A stretch of 44,557 bases of DNA, from positions 1 to 44,557 of the forward strand of contig JADGRQ010000034.1 in NCBI GenBank assembly GCA_017880775.1, read 5' to 3'. Under the pieces are notes generated by a model, which saw only the letters and a list, made by a program, of their open reading frames with translations, was not told where the DNA came from and did no database searches. The stretch comes from Burkholderiales bacterium (GTDB taxonomy: Bacteria; Pseudomonadota; Gammaproteobacteria; Burkholderiales; SG8-39). Made by a program: the position numbers and the translations under genes. Positions 31,820-39,597 of the stretch are shown here, in pieces. Each line of letters begins with the position of its first letter. Position 1 is the first letter of the stretch.

Positions 31820-32679
31820 GAACGCTCCGCACGCTGCTCGGCGATAACGCCGTCACCTCGGCGCTGAAGAAGGGCGAGATCCATTCTTCGCACGTCAGCC
31901 TCGATTTCGCCGACGTTAATCCGCCCAGCGCGGGGTTCAAGCGCGTGGTACGCGATCTGGAGTTCGATGTCGCGGAACTTGCGATCGTAACCTTCCTGAT
32001 GGCCAGGGCGCAGGGCAAGCCGCTCGCGCTCCTGCCTGCCGTGCTCGTCGCGCGGTTTCAGCACCCGCTGATCGTGTACAACGCAGCGCGCGCACATCTC
32101 GCGCCGGGCGATCTGGCGGGGCGCCGGGTCGGCGTGCGTTCCTACTCCGTCACCACGGGGGCGTGGATTAGAAGCATTCTTGCCGAAGACTATGGGCTGG
32201 ATCCAGGCCGGGTAACCTGGGTGACGTTCGAGGAAGCGCACGTCGCGGAATTCCGCGACCCGCCGAACGTCGAGCGCGCGCCCGAGGGAAAGAAGATCCT
32301 CGACATGCTGCTCGCCGGCGAGATCGACGCCGCGGTCGTCGGCGACGGCATGGCGCCGGATCCGCGCATCCGGCCGCTCATTCCCGATCCGGCCGCGGCC
32401 GCCGCCGCTTGGCGGGCGAAACACGGTGCGCTGCAGATCAATCACATGGTCGTGGTCAGGGAATCGCTCCTGCGGCAGGATCCGCGCGCCGTACGGGAGG
32501 TGTATCGGATGCTCCTCGAAAGCGCGCGCGCGGCGGGCGGTCCGGAGATGAACCCGTTCGGGCTCGATGCCAACCGCCGCAACCTCGAAGTAGCCATCGA
32601 CTGTGTCTATGCACAGAAGCTGATTCCGCGGCGTTATGGGGTGGACGAACTGTTTGACGAGACCACGGGCACACTATGA
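31816..32679 (+). CDS. 4,5-dihydroxyphthalate decarboxylase-like protein
   Basis: 287 residues. Has the type 2 periplasmic-binding fold used by 4,5-dihydroxyphthalate decarboxylase (Pht5-like) enzymes and without a signal peptide, so it is cytoplasmic and enzymatic rather than a receptor. Matching motifs: LAGRRVGVRSYSVTTGAWIRSIL, DYGLDPGRVTWVTFEEAHVAEF and LDMLLAGEIDAAVVGDGM. In phthalate degradation this enzyme makes protocatechuate, which is the substrate of the 4,5-cleavage route to which LigJ belongs. It overlaps both neighbours by ATGA. The exact substrate is inferred from family and context. Confidence 0.85.
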   Translation: MRTLRTLLGDNAVTSALKKGEIHSSHVSLDFADVNPPSAGFKRVVRDLEFDVAELAIVTFLMARAQGKPLALLPAVLVARFQHPLIVYNAARAHLAPGDLAGRRVGVRSYSVTTGAWIRSILAEDYGLDPGRVTWVTFEEAHVAEFRDPPNVERAPEGKKILDMLLAGEIDAAVVGDGMAPDPRIRPLIPDPAAAAAAWRAKHGALQINHMVVVRESLLRQDPRAVREVYRMLLESARAAGGPEMNPFGLDANRRNLEVAIDCVYAQKLIPRRYGVDELFDETTGTL

Positions 32680-33698
32680 TCATCGACTGCCACGGGCACT
32701 ACACCACCGCTCCGCCACAACTCGAAGAATATCGCAAGCGCCAGATCGCGGAGTTCGAGACCGCGAAGCATGTCCACCCCAAAGGGACGCTCGGCATCAG
32801 CGACGACCAGATCCGCGAGAGCCTGGAGAACGCGCAGCTGAAAATCCAGCGCGAGCGGGGCACCGATCTGACGATCTTCTCGCCACGCGCCGTGGGGATG
32901 GGTCATCACATCGGCAACGAGGCCACCAGCCGGCACTGGTCGGAACACTGCAACGAGCTGATTCACCGGGTCTGCACGCTCTATCCGAAGAATTTTGTCG
33001 GCGTGTGCCAGCTGCCGCAGTCTCCCGGAGTGCGCCCGGACAACTGCATACCGGAGCTGGAACGCTGCGTGATGGAGTTCGGTTTCATCGGCTGCAACCT
33101 GAATCCCGATCCTTCCGGCGGCTGGTGGACCGGCCCGCCGCTCACCGACAAGTGGTGGTACCCGTTGTACGAAAAAATGGTGGAGCTGGAGGTTCCGGCG
33201 ATGATCCACGTGAGCGGTTCCTGCAACCCGAACTTTCACGCCACGGGCGCGCATTACATCAACGGCGACACCACCGCGTTCATGCAGTTGATCACCGCCG
33301 ACCTCTTCAAGGATTTCCCGACGTTGAAATTCATCATCCCGCACGGCGGCGGCGCGGTGCCCTATCACTGGGGGCGCTACCGCGGCCTCGCGCAGGACAT
33401 GGGTCGTCCGCCGTTGAAGGAGTTGTTGCTCAACAACGTATTTTTCGACACCTGCGTGTATCACCAGCCGGGCATCGAACTGCTGCTGAAGGTGATCCCG
33501 GCGGACAACATTCTGTTTGCTTCAGAGGTGGTCGGCGCGGTGCGCGGCGTCGATCCGGAGACGGGGCACAATTACGACGACACGCGGCGCTACATCGATG
33601 CTATCGAGTGGCTGAGCACCGTGGACCGGGAGAAGATTTTTTCCGGGAACGTCGGCAGGGTGTATCCGCGGTTTGCTGCGCGTTCGGCGGCACGCTGA
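32676..33698 (+). CDS. ligJ: LigJ-type 4-oxalomesaconate hydratase
   Basis: 340-residue amidohydrolase-superfamily enzyme. It hydrates 4-oxalomesaconate to 4-carboxy-4-hydroxy-2-oxoadipate in protocatechuate 4,5-cleavage (and gallate) degradation. From memory, the sequence follows Sphingomonas LigJ closely: MIIDCHGHYTTAP (metal His6 and His8), DLTIFSPRA, NLNPDPSGGWWT, PPLTDKWWYPLYEKMVELE, PAMIHVSGSC, FKDFPTLKFIIPHGGGAVPYHWG and FFDTCVYHQPGIELLLKVIP. It is the last gene of the plus-strand operon and overlaps the decarboxylase-like gene by ATGA. Its product is the substrate of the RraA/LigK-like aldolase encoded at 18287. The ring-cleaving LigAB dioxygenase is not in this window. Confidence 0.92.
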   Translation: MIIDCHGHYTTAPPQLEEYRKRQIAEFETAKHVHPKGTLGISDDQIRESLENAQLKIQRERGTDLTIFSPRAVGMGHHIGNEATSRHWSEHCNELIHRVCTLYPKNFVGVCQLPQSPGVRPDNCIPELERCVMEFGFIGCNLNPDPSGGWWTGPPLTDKWWYPLYEKMVELEVPAMIHVSGSCNPNFHATGAHYINGDTTAFMQLITADLFKDFPTLKFIIPHGGGAVPYHWGRYRGLAQDMGRPPLKELLLNNVFFDTCVYHQPGIELLLKVIPADNILFASEVVGAVRGVDPETGHNYDDTRRYIDAIEWLSTVDREKIFSGNVGRVYPRFAARSAAR

Positions 33699-33832
33699 CG
33701 CTAAGCCGCAAAGAATCGAGCAGCCAGCCTATTAGCCCGTCTTGCTTAGAGGGCACCTTTGAAGATCTTGTCAACAAAGGTTCCACTGAGCTAACGAGCC
33801 CCTAAACACGGCAAAATTTGGCAAGGCCAGAA

Positions 33833-34795
33833 TCAAGTACGCGTCGCAACGGTGGTCGAAACTTGCGCAGACCGTTTTGATTCGGCCCTAAGCGCCGCGT
33901 CACCCCCGGTGATTAGCTCCGAAGCAAGGCCGTTCTTACGGTGATCTTTGACTCTATACATCAGCACATCGCACCTATGGATAATGTCCTCTGGTGACAA
34001 TCCGGCACGATTAAAGACTCCCAAACCGATGCTGAACGTCACGGGCCAATTGTTTTGAGCCATTAGTTTGTCCAATTCATGGCGCAGCCTGTCCATGATC
34101 TGGAGGGCAGTTTCACTCCCGGTATCGGGCAGCAAAACCACGAACTCATCGCCCCCGAGGCGAGCTACGGCATCTGTCACACGCAGGATGCGCTTGATCG
34201 TCTTCGCTACAGTTCGTAACAGCGCATCGCCTTCCTCGTGGCCAAACTGGTCATTTACATCTTTGAAATTGTCGCAGTCGATGTAGGCCACCGAGAAGGG
34301 GTTTTCTGTACGCTGGTTCCGAGCTGACTCAATGGAAAGCAGTTCGTACAAGGCCATCCGATTGAGAACGTTCGTCAGAAAATCCATGCGTGAAGTTCTT
34401 TGTTCCCGTGCATAGAGCTGTCTCAGTGGCACGGTCAAACCGACAACGATCAGGAAGGTGAATATTCTGTTACCCAGGATTACGTATCGATAGAGCGGAT
34501 CCATGTAAATGCCCGTATCCCACGAGAAAACGATGAACTGCATTGCGGACGCCAGCGCGGCGAACGCAATGCCGGCCACTGCGCCGACATTCCAGCAAGC
34601 CAGTACGATGACAAAAGCGTACAAGGCGGTGAGGTTTAGCTGTGGCGGCGTGAAATAATCGGTGACAGCGATTGCCGAGAAAAGGACACCCGAAATCAAC
34701 AAGGTCGTATTGCGTTCCAGGGAAAACAGCCTGTGGATGATCCTTTGCCATAACCGGACCGCTTTGACCAGATACCGCCTTGTCAAATTTCGCAT
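33833..34795 (-). CDS. Membrane-bound diguanylate cyclase (GGDEF)
   Basis: 320 residues. N-terminal membrane part with four or five hydrophobic helices (~25-125), no known sensor domain recognised; C-terminal GGDEF domain from RMDFLTNVLNRMALYELL. The active-site motif GGDEF at 214-218 is intact, and an inhibitory I-site RVTD (205-208) lies exactly five residues upstream, so product feedback is likely. It makes cyclic-di-GMP, which controls motility and biofilm formation. Its codon use is lower in GC than the surrounding catabolic genes, which suggests acquisition. The ATG at 34795 lies 18 nt from the beta-propeller gene stop, in the same direction. Confidence 0.93.
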   Translation of the reverse strand: MRNLTRRYLVKAVRLWQRIIHRLFSLERNTTLLISGVLFSAIAVTDYFTPPQLNLTALYAFVIVLACWNVGAVAGIAFAALASAMQFIVFSWDTGIYMDPLYRYVILGNRIFTFLIVVGLTVPLRQLYAREQRTSRMDFLTNVLNRMALYELLSIESARNQRTENPFSVAYIDCDNFKDVNDQFGHEEGDALLRTVAKTIKRILRVTDAVARLGGDEFVVLLPDTGSETALQIMDRLRHELDKLMAQNNWPVTFSIGLGVFNRAGLSPEDIIHRCDVLMYRVKDHRKNGLASELITGGDAALRAESKRSAQVSTTVATRT

Positions 34796-34813
34796 CAACG
34801 GGTCTCCGCGGCC

Positions 34814-35770
34814 TTACCTGTAGCGATAGACGACCAGCTTGTCCGCGGCGGACTCCGGCGTCCAGACTTCGCCCTTGCGCCCGTGGATCTGGCGCACGTT
34901 CGCGTTCGCGCTCGACGACTTGAAGGTCTCGAATTTCTGCGTCCCCGGATCGAAGCGATGCATCGCCTGCGCCGACCAGTCGGACACCCACACCATGTCC
35001 TTCTCGTCCACGTACACGGCATACACGCGTGGGCTCGCGCCCGGGGCTTTCCACTGCGCCCAGGCGCCGGTCTTCGGGTCATAGCGGCTGAGCTGTCCGG
35101 AGTTCCACTCGGCCACCCATACGAGGCCCTTGGAGTCCGACCAGACGCGCCGTGCGCCCTGGTCGCGCGTCGGAGGCTCGATGACGGTGGCCTTGCCGGT
35201 CGCGCCATCGAGCCGCGCGATGTACGAACCCGCAAGCGACGCGTAGTAAACGGTGCCATCCGGCGTGACGTGGATTCCGTAGGGACCGGGTCCCTTCGGC
35301 GCTTCGAACACTTTCATGTCGCCTGTCTTCGGATCCAGCCTGCCGTAGTAGCCGCTCTGGCCGGTGAACCAGTGGATGCCCGCCTTGTCGAAGATCGCGG
35401 TATTCAGATTGGCGTACCCGGTCCCCTCGGGTAGCGGCCAGGATTTGATCTCGCGCGTCTTCGGATCGACGCGCACGATCGCGTTCAGGCCGCCGTCGGT
35501 CAGCCACGGCGCGCCATCCGCGCCGGTGATCACCCCGTGCGGCGAGGATTTCTGCGTGAGCGCGATCATCTCGACCTTGGCGGACTTCGGGTCGAGACGG
35601 CCGAGCTGGCCGCTGCGCTGCGCCGAGAACCACACCGGCCCGTCGGGCGCGGGATCGGCCCAGACGTCGTGCGCGCCGACGCGCGGCGGCAGCGGGTATT
35701 CCTGGACCGTGACCTGCGCCGCGGCGGCGCTTGCCGCAAGCGCGCAGACGATGGTTGCGATGATTCTCAT
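34814..35770 (-). CDS. Secreted Vgb/streptogramin-lyase-like beta-propeller
   Basis: 318 residues from ATG 35770 (AAAGGGG upstream), with a signal peptide (RIIATIVCALAASAAAA). The mature part is a repeated beta-propeller of the virginiamycin B lyase/NHL type; repeating units read GQLGRLDPKSAKVEMI, AIVRVDPKTREIKSWPLP, GYYGRLDPKTGDMKVFEAP, SYIARLDGATGKATV, GQLSRYDPKTGAWAQW and AMHRFDPGTQKFETF. True Vgb is an antibiotic-inactivating lyase, but most homologues in environmental bacteria have no proven activity, so a binding or lactonase role is as likely. It lies upstream of the cyclase gene and diverges from the luciferase-like monooxygenase. Confidence 0.88.
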   Translation of the reverse strand: MRIIATIVCALAASAAAAQVTVQEYPLPPRVGAHDVWADPAPDGPVWFSAQRSGQLGRLDPKSAKVEMIALTQKSSPHGVITGADGAPWLTDGGLNAIVRVDPKTREIKSWPLPEGTGYANLNTAIFDKAGIHWFTGQSGYYGRLDPKTGDMKVFEAPKGPGPYGIHVTPDGTVYYASLAGSYIARLDGATGKATVIEPPTRDQGARRVWSDSKGLVWVAEWNSGQLSRYDPKTGAWAQWKAPGASPRVYAVYVDEKDMVWVSDWSAQAMHRFDPGTQKFETFKSSSANANVRQIHGRKGEVWTPESAADKLVVYRYR

Positions 35771-35829
35771 GGCGACGCCCCTTTCTTCGCGCAATGAAAC
35801 AGTTTACCTCTGCGCGAGCAAGTCATTGC

Positions 35830-35858
35830 TTGACAAGTACTCGGGCGGTTTCTATTCT
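35830..35858 (+). promoter_or_regulatory. Sigma-70-type promoter for the luciferase-like monooxygenase
   Basis: A perfect -35 TTGACA (35830-35835) is followed after 17 nt by TATTCT (35853-35858, 4 of 6 consensus). The start codon is 30 nt further on. This is the best promoter match noticed in the window. Confidence 0.65.
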
Positions 35859-35888
35859 CGGCGCGGCCATCGCGGCGACACGCATCGA

Positions 35889-37010
35889 ATGAAACTCGGT
35901 TATTTCACCATGCCGTTGCACCCCCCTGAACGACCGTGGGTCGATACGCTCAGAGAAGACCGCGAAGCGATCCTGCTGTGCGACCGCCTCGGCTACGCCG
36001 AAGCCTTTGTCGGCGAGCACGCGACGGATGCCGCCGAGACGATCACCTCGTGCGTCGCGTTTCTTGCCTCGCTGGCGCATGCAACGCGGCGCATCCGGCT
36101 CGGCACCGGCACGCTCAACCTGCCGAACAGCCACCCGGTCACGGTTGCCAGCAGCGTGGCGATGCTCGATCACCTGCTCGAGGGCCGCTTCATCATGGGG
36201 ATCAGTCCCGGCGGGCTGCCTTCCGACATGGAAGCCTACGAAAACCTCGGCAAGAACCGCACCGAAACGTTCGTCGAGTGCATCGACCAGGTGCTCGCGA
36301 TCTGGGCTGGCGAGCCGCCCTACGACATCAAGGGGAAGTACTGGAACATCTCGACCGGCAAAACCATGATCCGTGAGATCGGCCAGGGGGTTATCGCCAA
36401 GCCGTACCAGAAGCCGCACCCGCCGATCGTGGTCACGGCGGTCGAGCCGTTCTCGGCCGGGGTGGCCGCAGCTGCGGCGCGCGGCTGGGACCCGATCTCG
36501 GCAAACTTCCTGCTGCCTCAGTGGGTGCAGTCGCACTGGGGCAGGTACGCCGAAGGCTGCGCGCAGGCGCAGCGCGTGGTGGACCCGGCCAACTGGCGCG
36601 TGGCGAAGACGGTGTTCGTGGCCGACGACGCGCGCACCGCGCGCGAGTACGGCTTCGGCGCGCGCAGCCCGTACCGGTTCTATTACGATCAATTGCTCAC
36701 CAAGATGAAGCGCGCCGGCCGCGCCAACCTGTTCAAGCCGGCGAAGGACGCACCCGACGAGTCGGTGACGCTGGACGGCGTGCTCGACCAGCTGGTGATC
36801 GCCGGCAGCGTGAACCAGGTCGTCGAAGCGCTGCTCGCGTTTCGCGAGACGGTCGGCGACTTCGGCACGCTGCTGTACTGCGGCGTGGACTGGGTGGATC
36901 GCGAACTTGCGTCGCGCTCGCTCGAGTTGATGGCCGAAAAGGTCATGCCGGCGGTCAATGCCGCCCTCGCTTCGTCTGCGCAACGCGGCGCCGTTGCGTC
37001 GGCCCTGTAG
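35889..37010 (+). CDS. LLM-class flavin-dependent monooxygenase
   Basis: 373 residues. Bacterial luciferase-like TIM barrel: MKLGYFTMPLHPPERPW start, AFVGEHATDAAETITS, IRLGTGTLNLPNSHPVTVASSVAMLDHLLEGRFIMG and ISPGGLPSDMEAYE, then SAGVAAAAARGWDPISANFL. FMN is reduced elsewhere and delivered to such enzymes, which oxygenate aldehydes, ketones or ring compounds. A TTGACA promoter precedes the gene. The reading frame continues far upstream without a good start, which is the effect of high GC, so I used ATG 35889. It converges on a VOC gene with the two stop codons directly adjacent. Confidence 0.93.
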   Translation: MKLGYFTMPLHPPERPWVDTLREDREAILLCDRLGYAEAFVGEHATDAAETITSCVAFLASLAHATRRIRLGTGTLNLPNSHPVTVASSVAMLDHLLEGRFIMGISPGGLPSDMEAYENLGKNRTETFVECIDQVLAIWAGEPPYDIKGKYWNISTGKTMIREIGQGVIAKPYQKPHPPIVVTAVEPFSAGVAAAAARGWDPISANFLLPQWVQSHWGRYAEGCAQAQRVVDPANWRVAKTVFVADDARTAREYGFGARSPYRFYYDQLLTKMKRAGRANLFKPAKDAPDESVTLDGVLDQLVIAGSVNQVVEALLAFRETVGDFGTLLYCGVDWVDRELASRSLELMAEKVMPAVNAALASSAQRGAVASAL

Positions 37011-37514
37011 TCAGTTTTCGCGCGTCACCGAAGGACGCGTGCCGTTCGACTTGTCGATGGTGACCGCCGAAGCCGAGCCGCGCCCGCGCCACCTGCGCTC
37101 ATCGATCACCTCGCCGAGGAAGTTGAGCTCGATGGTGATGCCGTCCGGGTCCTTGAGGAAGATCTGGAACAGCTTCGCGTCGGGGAAGCTGCGGAAGTGC
37201 ATTTCGACGCCGTTGCGCTGGATGCGCCTGCGCACCTCCAGAGGGTCGCGCGCAAGAAACGCGATGTGATCCACCGCGCCCGAACCCTTCTCGCCCGGAG
37301 CGTGCTTTTTCAGCAGGAACATGTCGCGGGTCTTGTTCGGACGCCTTGAGGCGAGGTGCACGCAGATGTCGTTGCCGATCTTCAGCCAGTAACCGGGGAA
37401 GCCGAAATCCGGGCGGTCCGCGACTTCCATGCCGAGCACCTTGCGGTAGAAATCCTTCGAGCGCTCCAGGTTCTTCGAGACGATCAGGTAGTGGTTGATT
37501 TCGGTGAGCGGCAT
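37011..37514 (-). CDS. VOC-superfamily glyoxalase/dioxygenase-like protein
   Basis: 167 residues from ATG 37514 (AAAGG upstream). Single VOC domain: INHYLIVSKNLERSKDFYRKVLGMEV (His8), GAVDHIAFLARDPLEV (His83), FLKDPDGITIELNF (Glu129), so a complete His/His/Glu metal site. It is not closely related to the larger VOC protein at 30298 by visible pattern. A charged C-terminal tail follows the domain. Its stop abuts the stop of the luciferase-like gene (TAG at 37008-37010, then the VOC stop). A -10-like TAGAAT lies at 37557-37552 on this strand. Confidence 0.87.
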   Translation of the reverse strand: MPLTEINHYLIVSKNLERSKDFYRKVLGMEVADRPDFGFPGYWLKIGNDICVHLASRRPNKTRDMFLLKKHAPGEKGSGAVDHIAFLARDPLEVRRRIQRNGVEMHFRSFPDAKLFQIFLKDPDGITIELNFLGEVIDERRWRGRGSASAVTIDKSNGTRPSVTREN

Positions 37515-37586
37515 GGGGGATCCTTTCGGTCGGCGACTTTGAACCCGGAACATTCTATAAGTGATGCGCAGGGCCCGCTGCAGGGG

Positions 37587-39596
37587 CTAGCGCGGCGCGC
37601 GCGTCACCTCGAGCGTGACCGAGATCTCGTTCGCGCCGTCCGCGAGCGGCCACTCCAGAGTGAGCACCACGCACTGCATGACCTTTTCGAAACCGGCTTC
37701 CGACTGCGACACGGTGTGCAGCGGACGCGCGCGCAGCGAAGCCGGCGGGTCGCAGGCGAGTTTCAGCGCTCCGCCCATGAACTGGTCGTCGAGCACCAGC
37801 TCGCCGGTCTCGCCGGCATCGAGCGGCTGGCCGAAGCCGCAGGGCATCGCGCCGCGCAGGATGTAGCGGCCCGCGTAGCCGTCGCAGCTCGGCATCGCGA
37901 TGTTGAGTTCGGTCAGCAGCGCGCCGCGCAGGCCTTCGGTGCGGTAGCGCACGACGAGCCGGCTTCCCTGCAGCGCGATTCGCTTCCAGATGTTGCCGGC
38001 ATCGAGCGGCAAGCGAAAGCCGGCCCAGGGCGCCAGTCCCGCATCCTCCAGCATCGCGTATCCGTCCAGTTCACGCACGCGCCCGTCCGGTCCGACGTGT
38101 CGGTCGCGAAACAGCGTCCGGGCATTCGCGTCGGTGAGCAGATCGTCGTCCACGATCTCGTGCTTGAAGCTCACCCGGTCGTGGGCCGAGGCGATGCCGG
38201 CCGCCGCGTGCCCCGGGGCGCGCGCGGCGCGTATCCTGTGGTGCGCGTGCTCCGCATGGCGGCGCAGCGTGTCGCCGAAATTCTGCACCAGCGCGTAGGC
38301 GTCGAGCTCGACGATCGATGCGCTGCCGTCGAGTTTCACCACCGCCTGCAGCTCGCCGTTCTGCAGAAACAACTCGTCGCAGCCATCGAGGTCCAAGTCG
38401 CGCACTTCGTGCGGGGGGCGCGGCGCTGCGGCATCGAGCAGCGCCTCGAGCCCCACCAGCGAGCGGTACACGGCACGGCGAAGGTGCGGCAGATACAGCC
38501 CGCCGAACAGCCCGTGCCAGTAGGCGTCGTTCGCCTGGGCGAGGTGCAGCAGCCCCGGCATCTCGGCGGTCCGCTTCGCCTCGGGCAGCCGCGCCAGCCG
38601 CTCCGAAAGGCCGAGCATGCGCTTGTGCATCCAGTTCGCCTCGGGATAGCGCGACAGGAAGTTCTTCCAGATGCCGCCGCGCAGAAACTGCTTCTCGGCC
38701 TCATAGCGCCCGGCTTGCTTCTCGCGTGCGACGAGCTCGGCGTAGGTTGCGCCCGCCGCCGCAGGCAGCGTCCACTCGTTCATCTCGAAATACGACGCAG
38801 TGGGCAGATACACGATGCCACGCGAGCGCGTGCCGTCGTGGAACTCGCGAAACGTGCGCGCGGTGAGCTTCGGCGAGGCGAGCACCCCCTCGACGAAGCG
38901 CCGCAGCCAGCCGTTGCCGTACACCCATTCGTGCGTCTCCGGCCAGATGCCGAATTTCTCGATGTCGTCGAAGTAGACCGCCGCGCCGTCGAGCGATTCG
39001 AGGTATCCGATCGCGTCCGCGGCCGGCGAAAACGGAATGCGGTAGCGCAGCGCCTCCGAGATCGGAAACAGGTCCAGCACCACGCCGCCCTCCTCAGTCG
39101 TGAAATAGCCGCGCAGCTCCGCGGACGTCTTTCCGGCGCAGAGAAAGTGATAGTCGTCGACCGTCACGTAGCCGATCCCGGACTGCGCGAGCGCGGGCAC
39201 CACGGTGGCCTCCCATACGCGCTCGGTCAGCCACGCGCCTTCGGGCGGCGCGCCGAACAGCGCCGCGAGCTTGCTCGAGAACGTGGCGAGCTGATCGCGC
39301 CGGTCGCGTTCCGGGATCGCTGCGAGCACCGGCTCGGTCTCGCCCGCGCCGAACATCTCGACCTGCCCGCGCGCCACCATCTCGGAGAGCAGCCGCATGT
39401 CCCCCGGATAGCGCTCCAGCAGGTAGTCGAGCAGCGGCCCGCTGAAGTGCACCGCGAAGCGGAACCCGGGATAGCGATGCAGCGTCTCGAGGAACGGCCG
39501 GTAGCAGCGCTCGTGCGCCTCGTCGAGCACGCTCGGAAAATTCCCCGCCGGCTGGTGGGCGTGGACGCCGAACAGCAGCGACGTCCTTTCGTTCAT
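37587..39596 (-). CDS. GH57 4-alpha-glucanotransferase-like enzyme
   Basis: 669 residues. GH57 catalytic domain at the N-terminus: HQP at 14-16, GQVEMFGAG region, nucleophile Glu125 in WLTERVWE, acid Asp near 210 in YFDDIEKFGIWP. These positions agree with Thermococcus litoralis 4-alpha-glucanotransferase (Glu123/Asp214), and the order of beta-rich domains in the C-terminal half (DELFLQNGEL, then VSFKHEIVDDD, GRYILRGAMPC) matches its DUF1925/DUF1926 regions. It likely transfers maltooligosaccharide units in glycogen handling. It starts 1 nt after the stop of the other GH57 gene, so the pair is translated together. Confidence 0.92.
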   Translation of the reverse strand: MNERTSLLFGVHAHQPAGNFPSVLDEAHERCYRPFLETLHRYPGFRFAVHFSGPLLDYLLERYPGDMRLLSEMVARGQVEMFGAGETEPVLAAIPERDRRDQLATFSSKLAALFGAPPEGAWLTERVWEATVVPALAQSGIGYVTVDDYHFLCAGKTSAELRGYFTTEEGGVVLDLFPISEALRYRIPFSPAADAIGYLESLDGAAVYFDDIEKFGIWPETHEWVYGNGWLRRFVEGVLASPKLTARTFREFHDGTRSRGIVYLPTASYFEMNEWTLPAAAGATYAELVAREKQAGRYEAEKQFLRGGIWKNFLSRYPEANWMHKRMLGLSERLARLPEAKRTAEMPGLLHLAQANDAYWHGLFGGLYLPHLRRAVYRSLVGLEALLDAAAPRPPHEVRDLDLDGCDELFLQNGELQAVVKLDGSASIVELDAYALVQNFGDTLRRHAEHAHHRIRAARAPGHAAAGIASAHDRVSFKHEIVDDDLLTDANARTLFRDRHVGPDGRVRELDGYAMLEDAGLAPWAGFRLPLDAGNIWKRIALQGSRLVVRYRTEGLRGALLTELNIAMPSCDGYAGRYILRGAMPCGFGQPLDAGETGELVLDDQFMGGALKLACDPPASLRARPLHTVSQSEAGFEKVMQCVVLTLEWPLADGANEISVTLEVTRAPR

Positions 39597-39597
39597 G

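Noticed and set aside
35364-35888. Upstream extension of the luciferase-like gene by 175 codons
   Set aside because: The extra part overlaps the beta-propeller gene on the other strand and lacks motifs; the family starts at the MKLGYF sequence, and a TTGACA promoter lies between.
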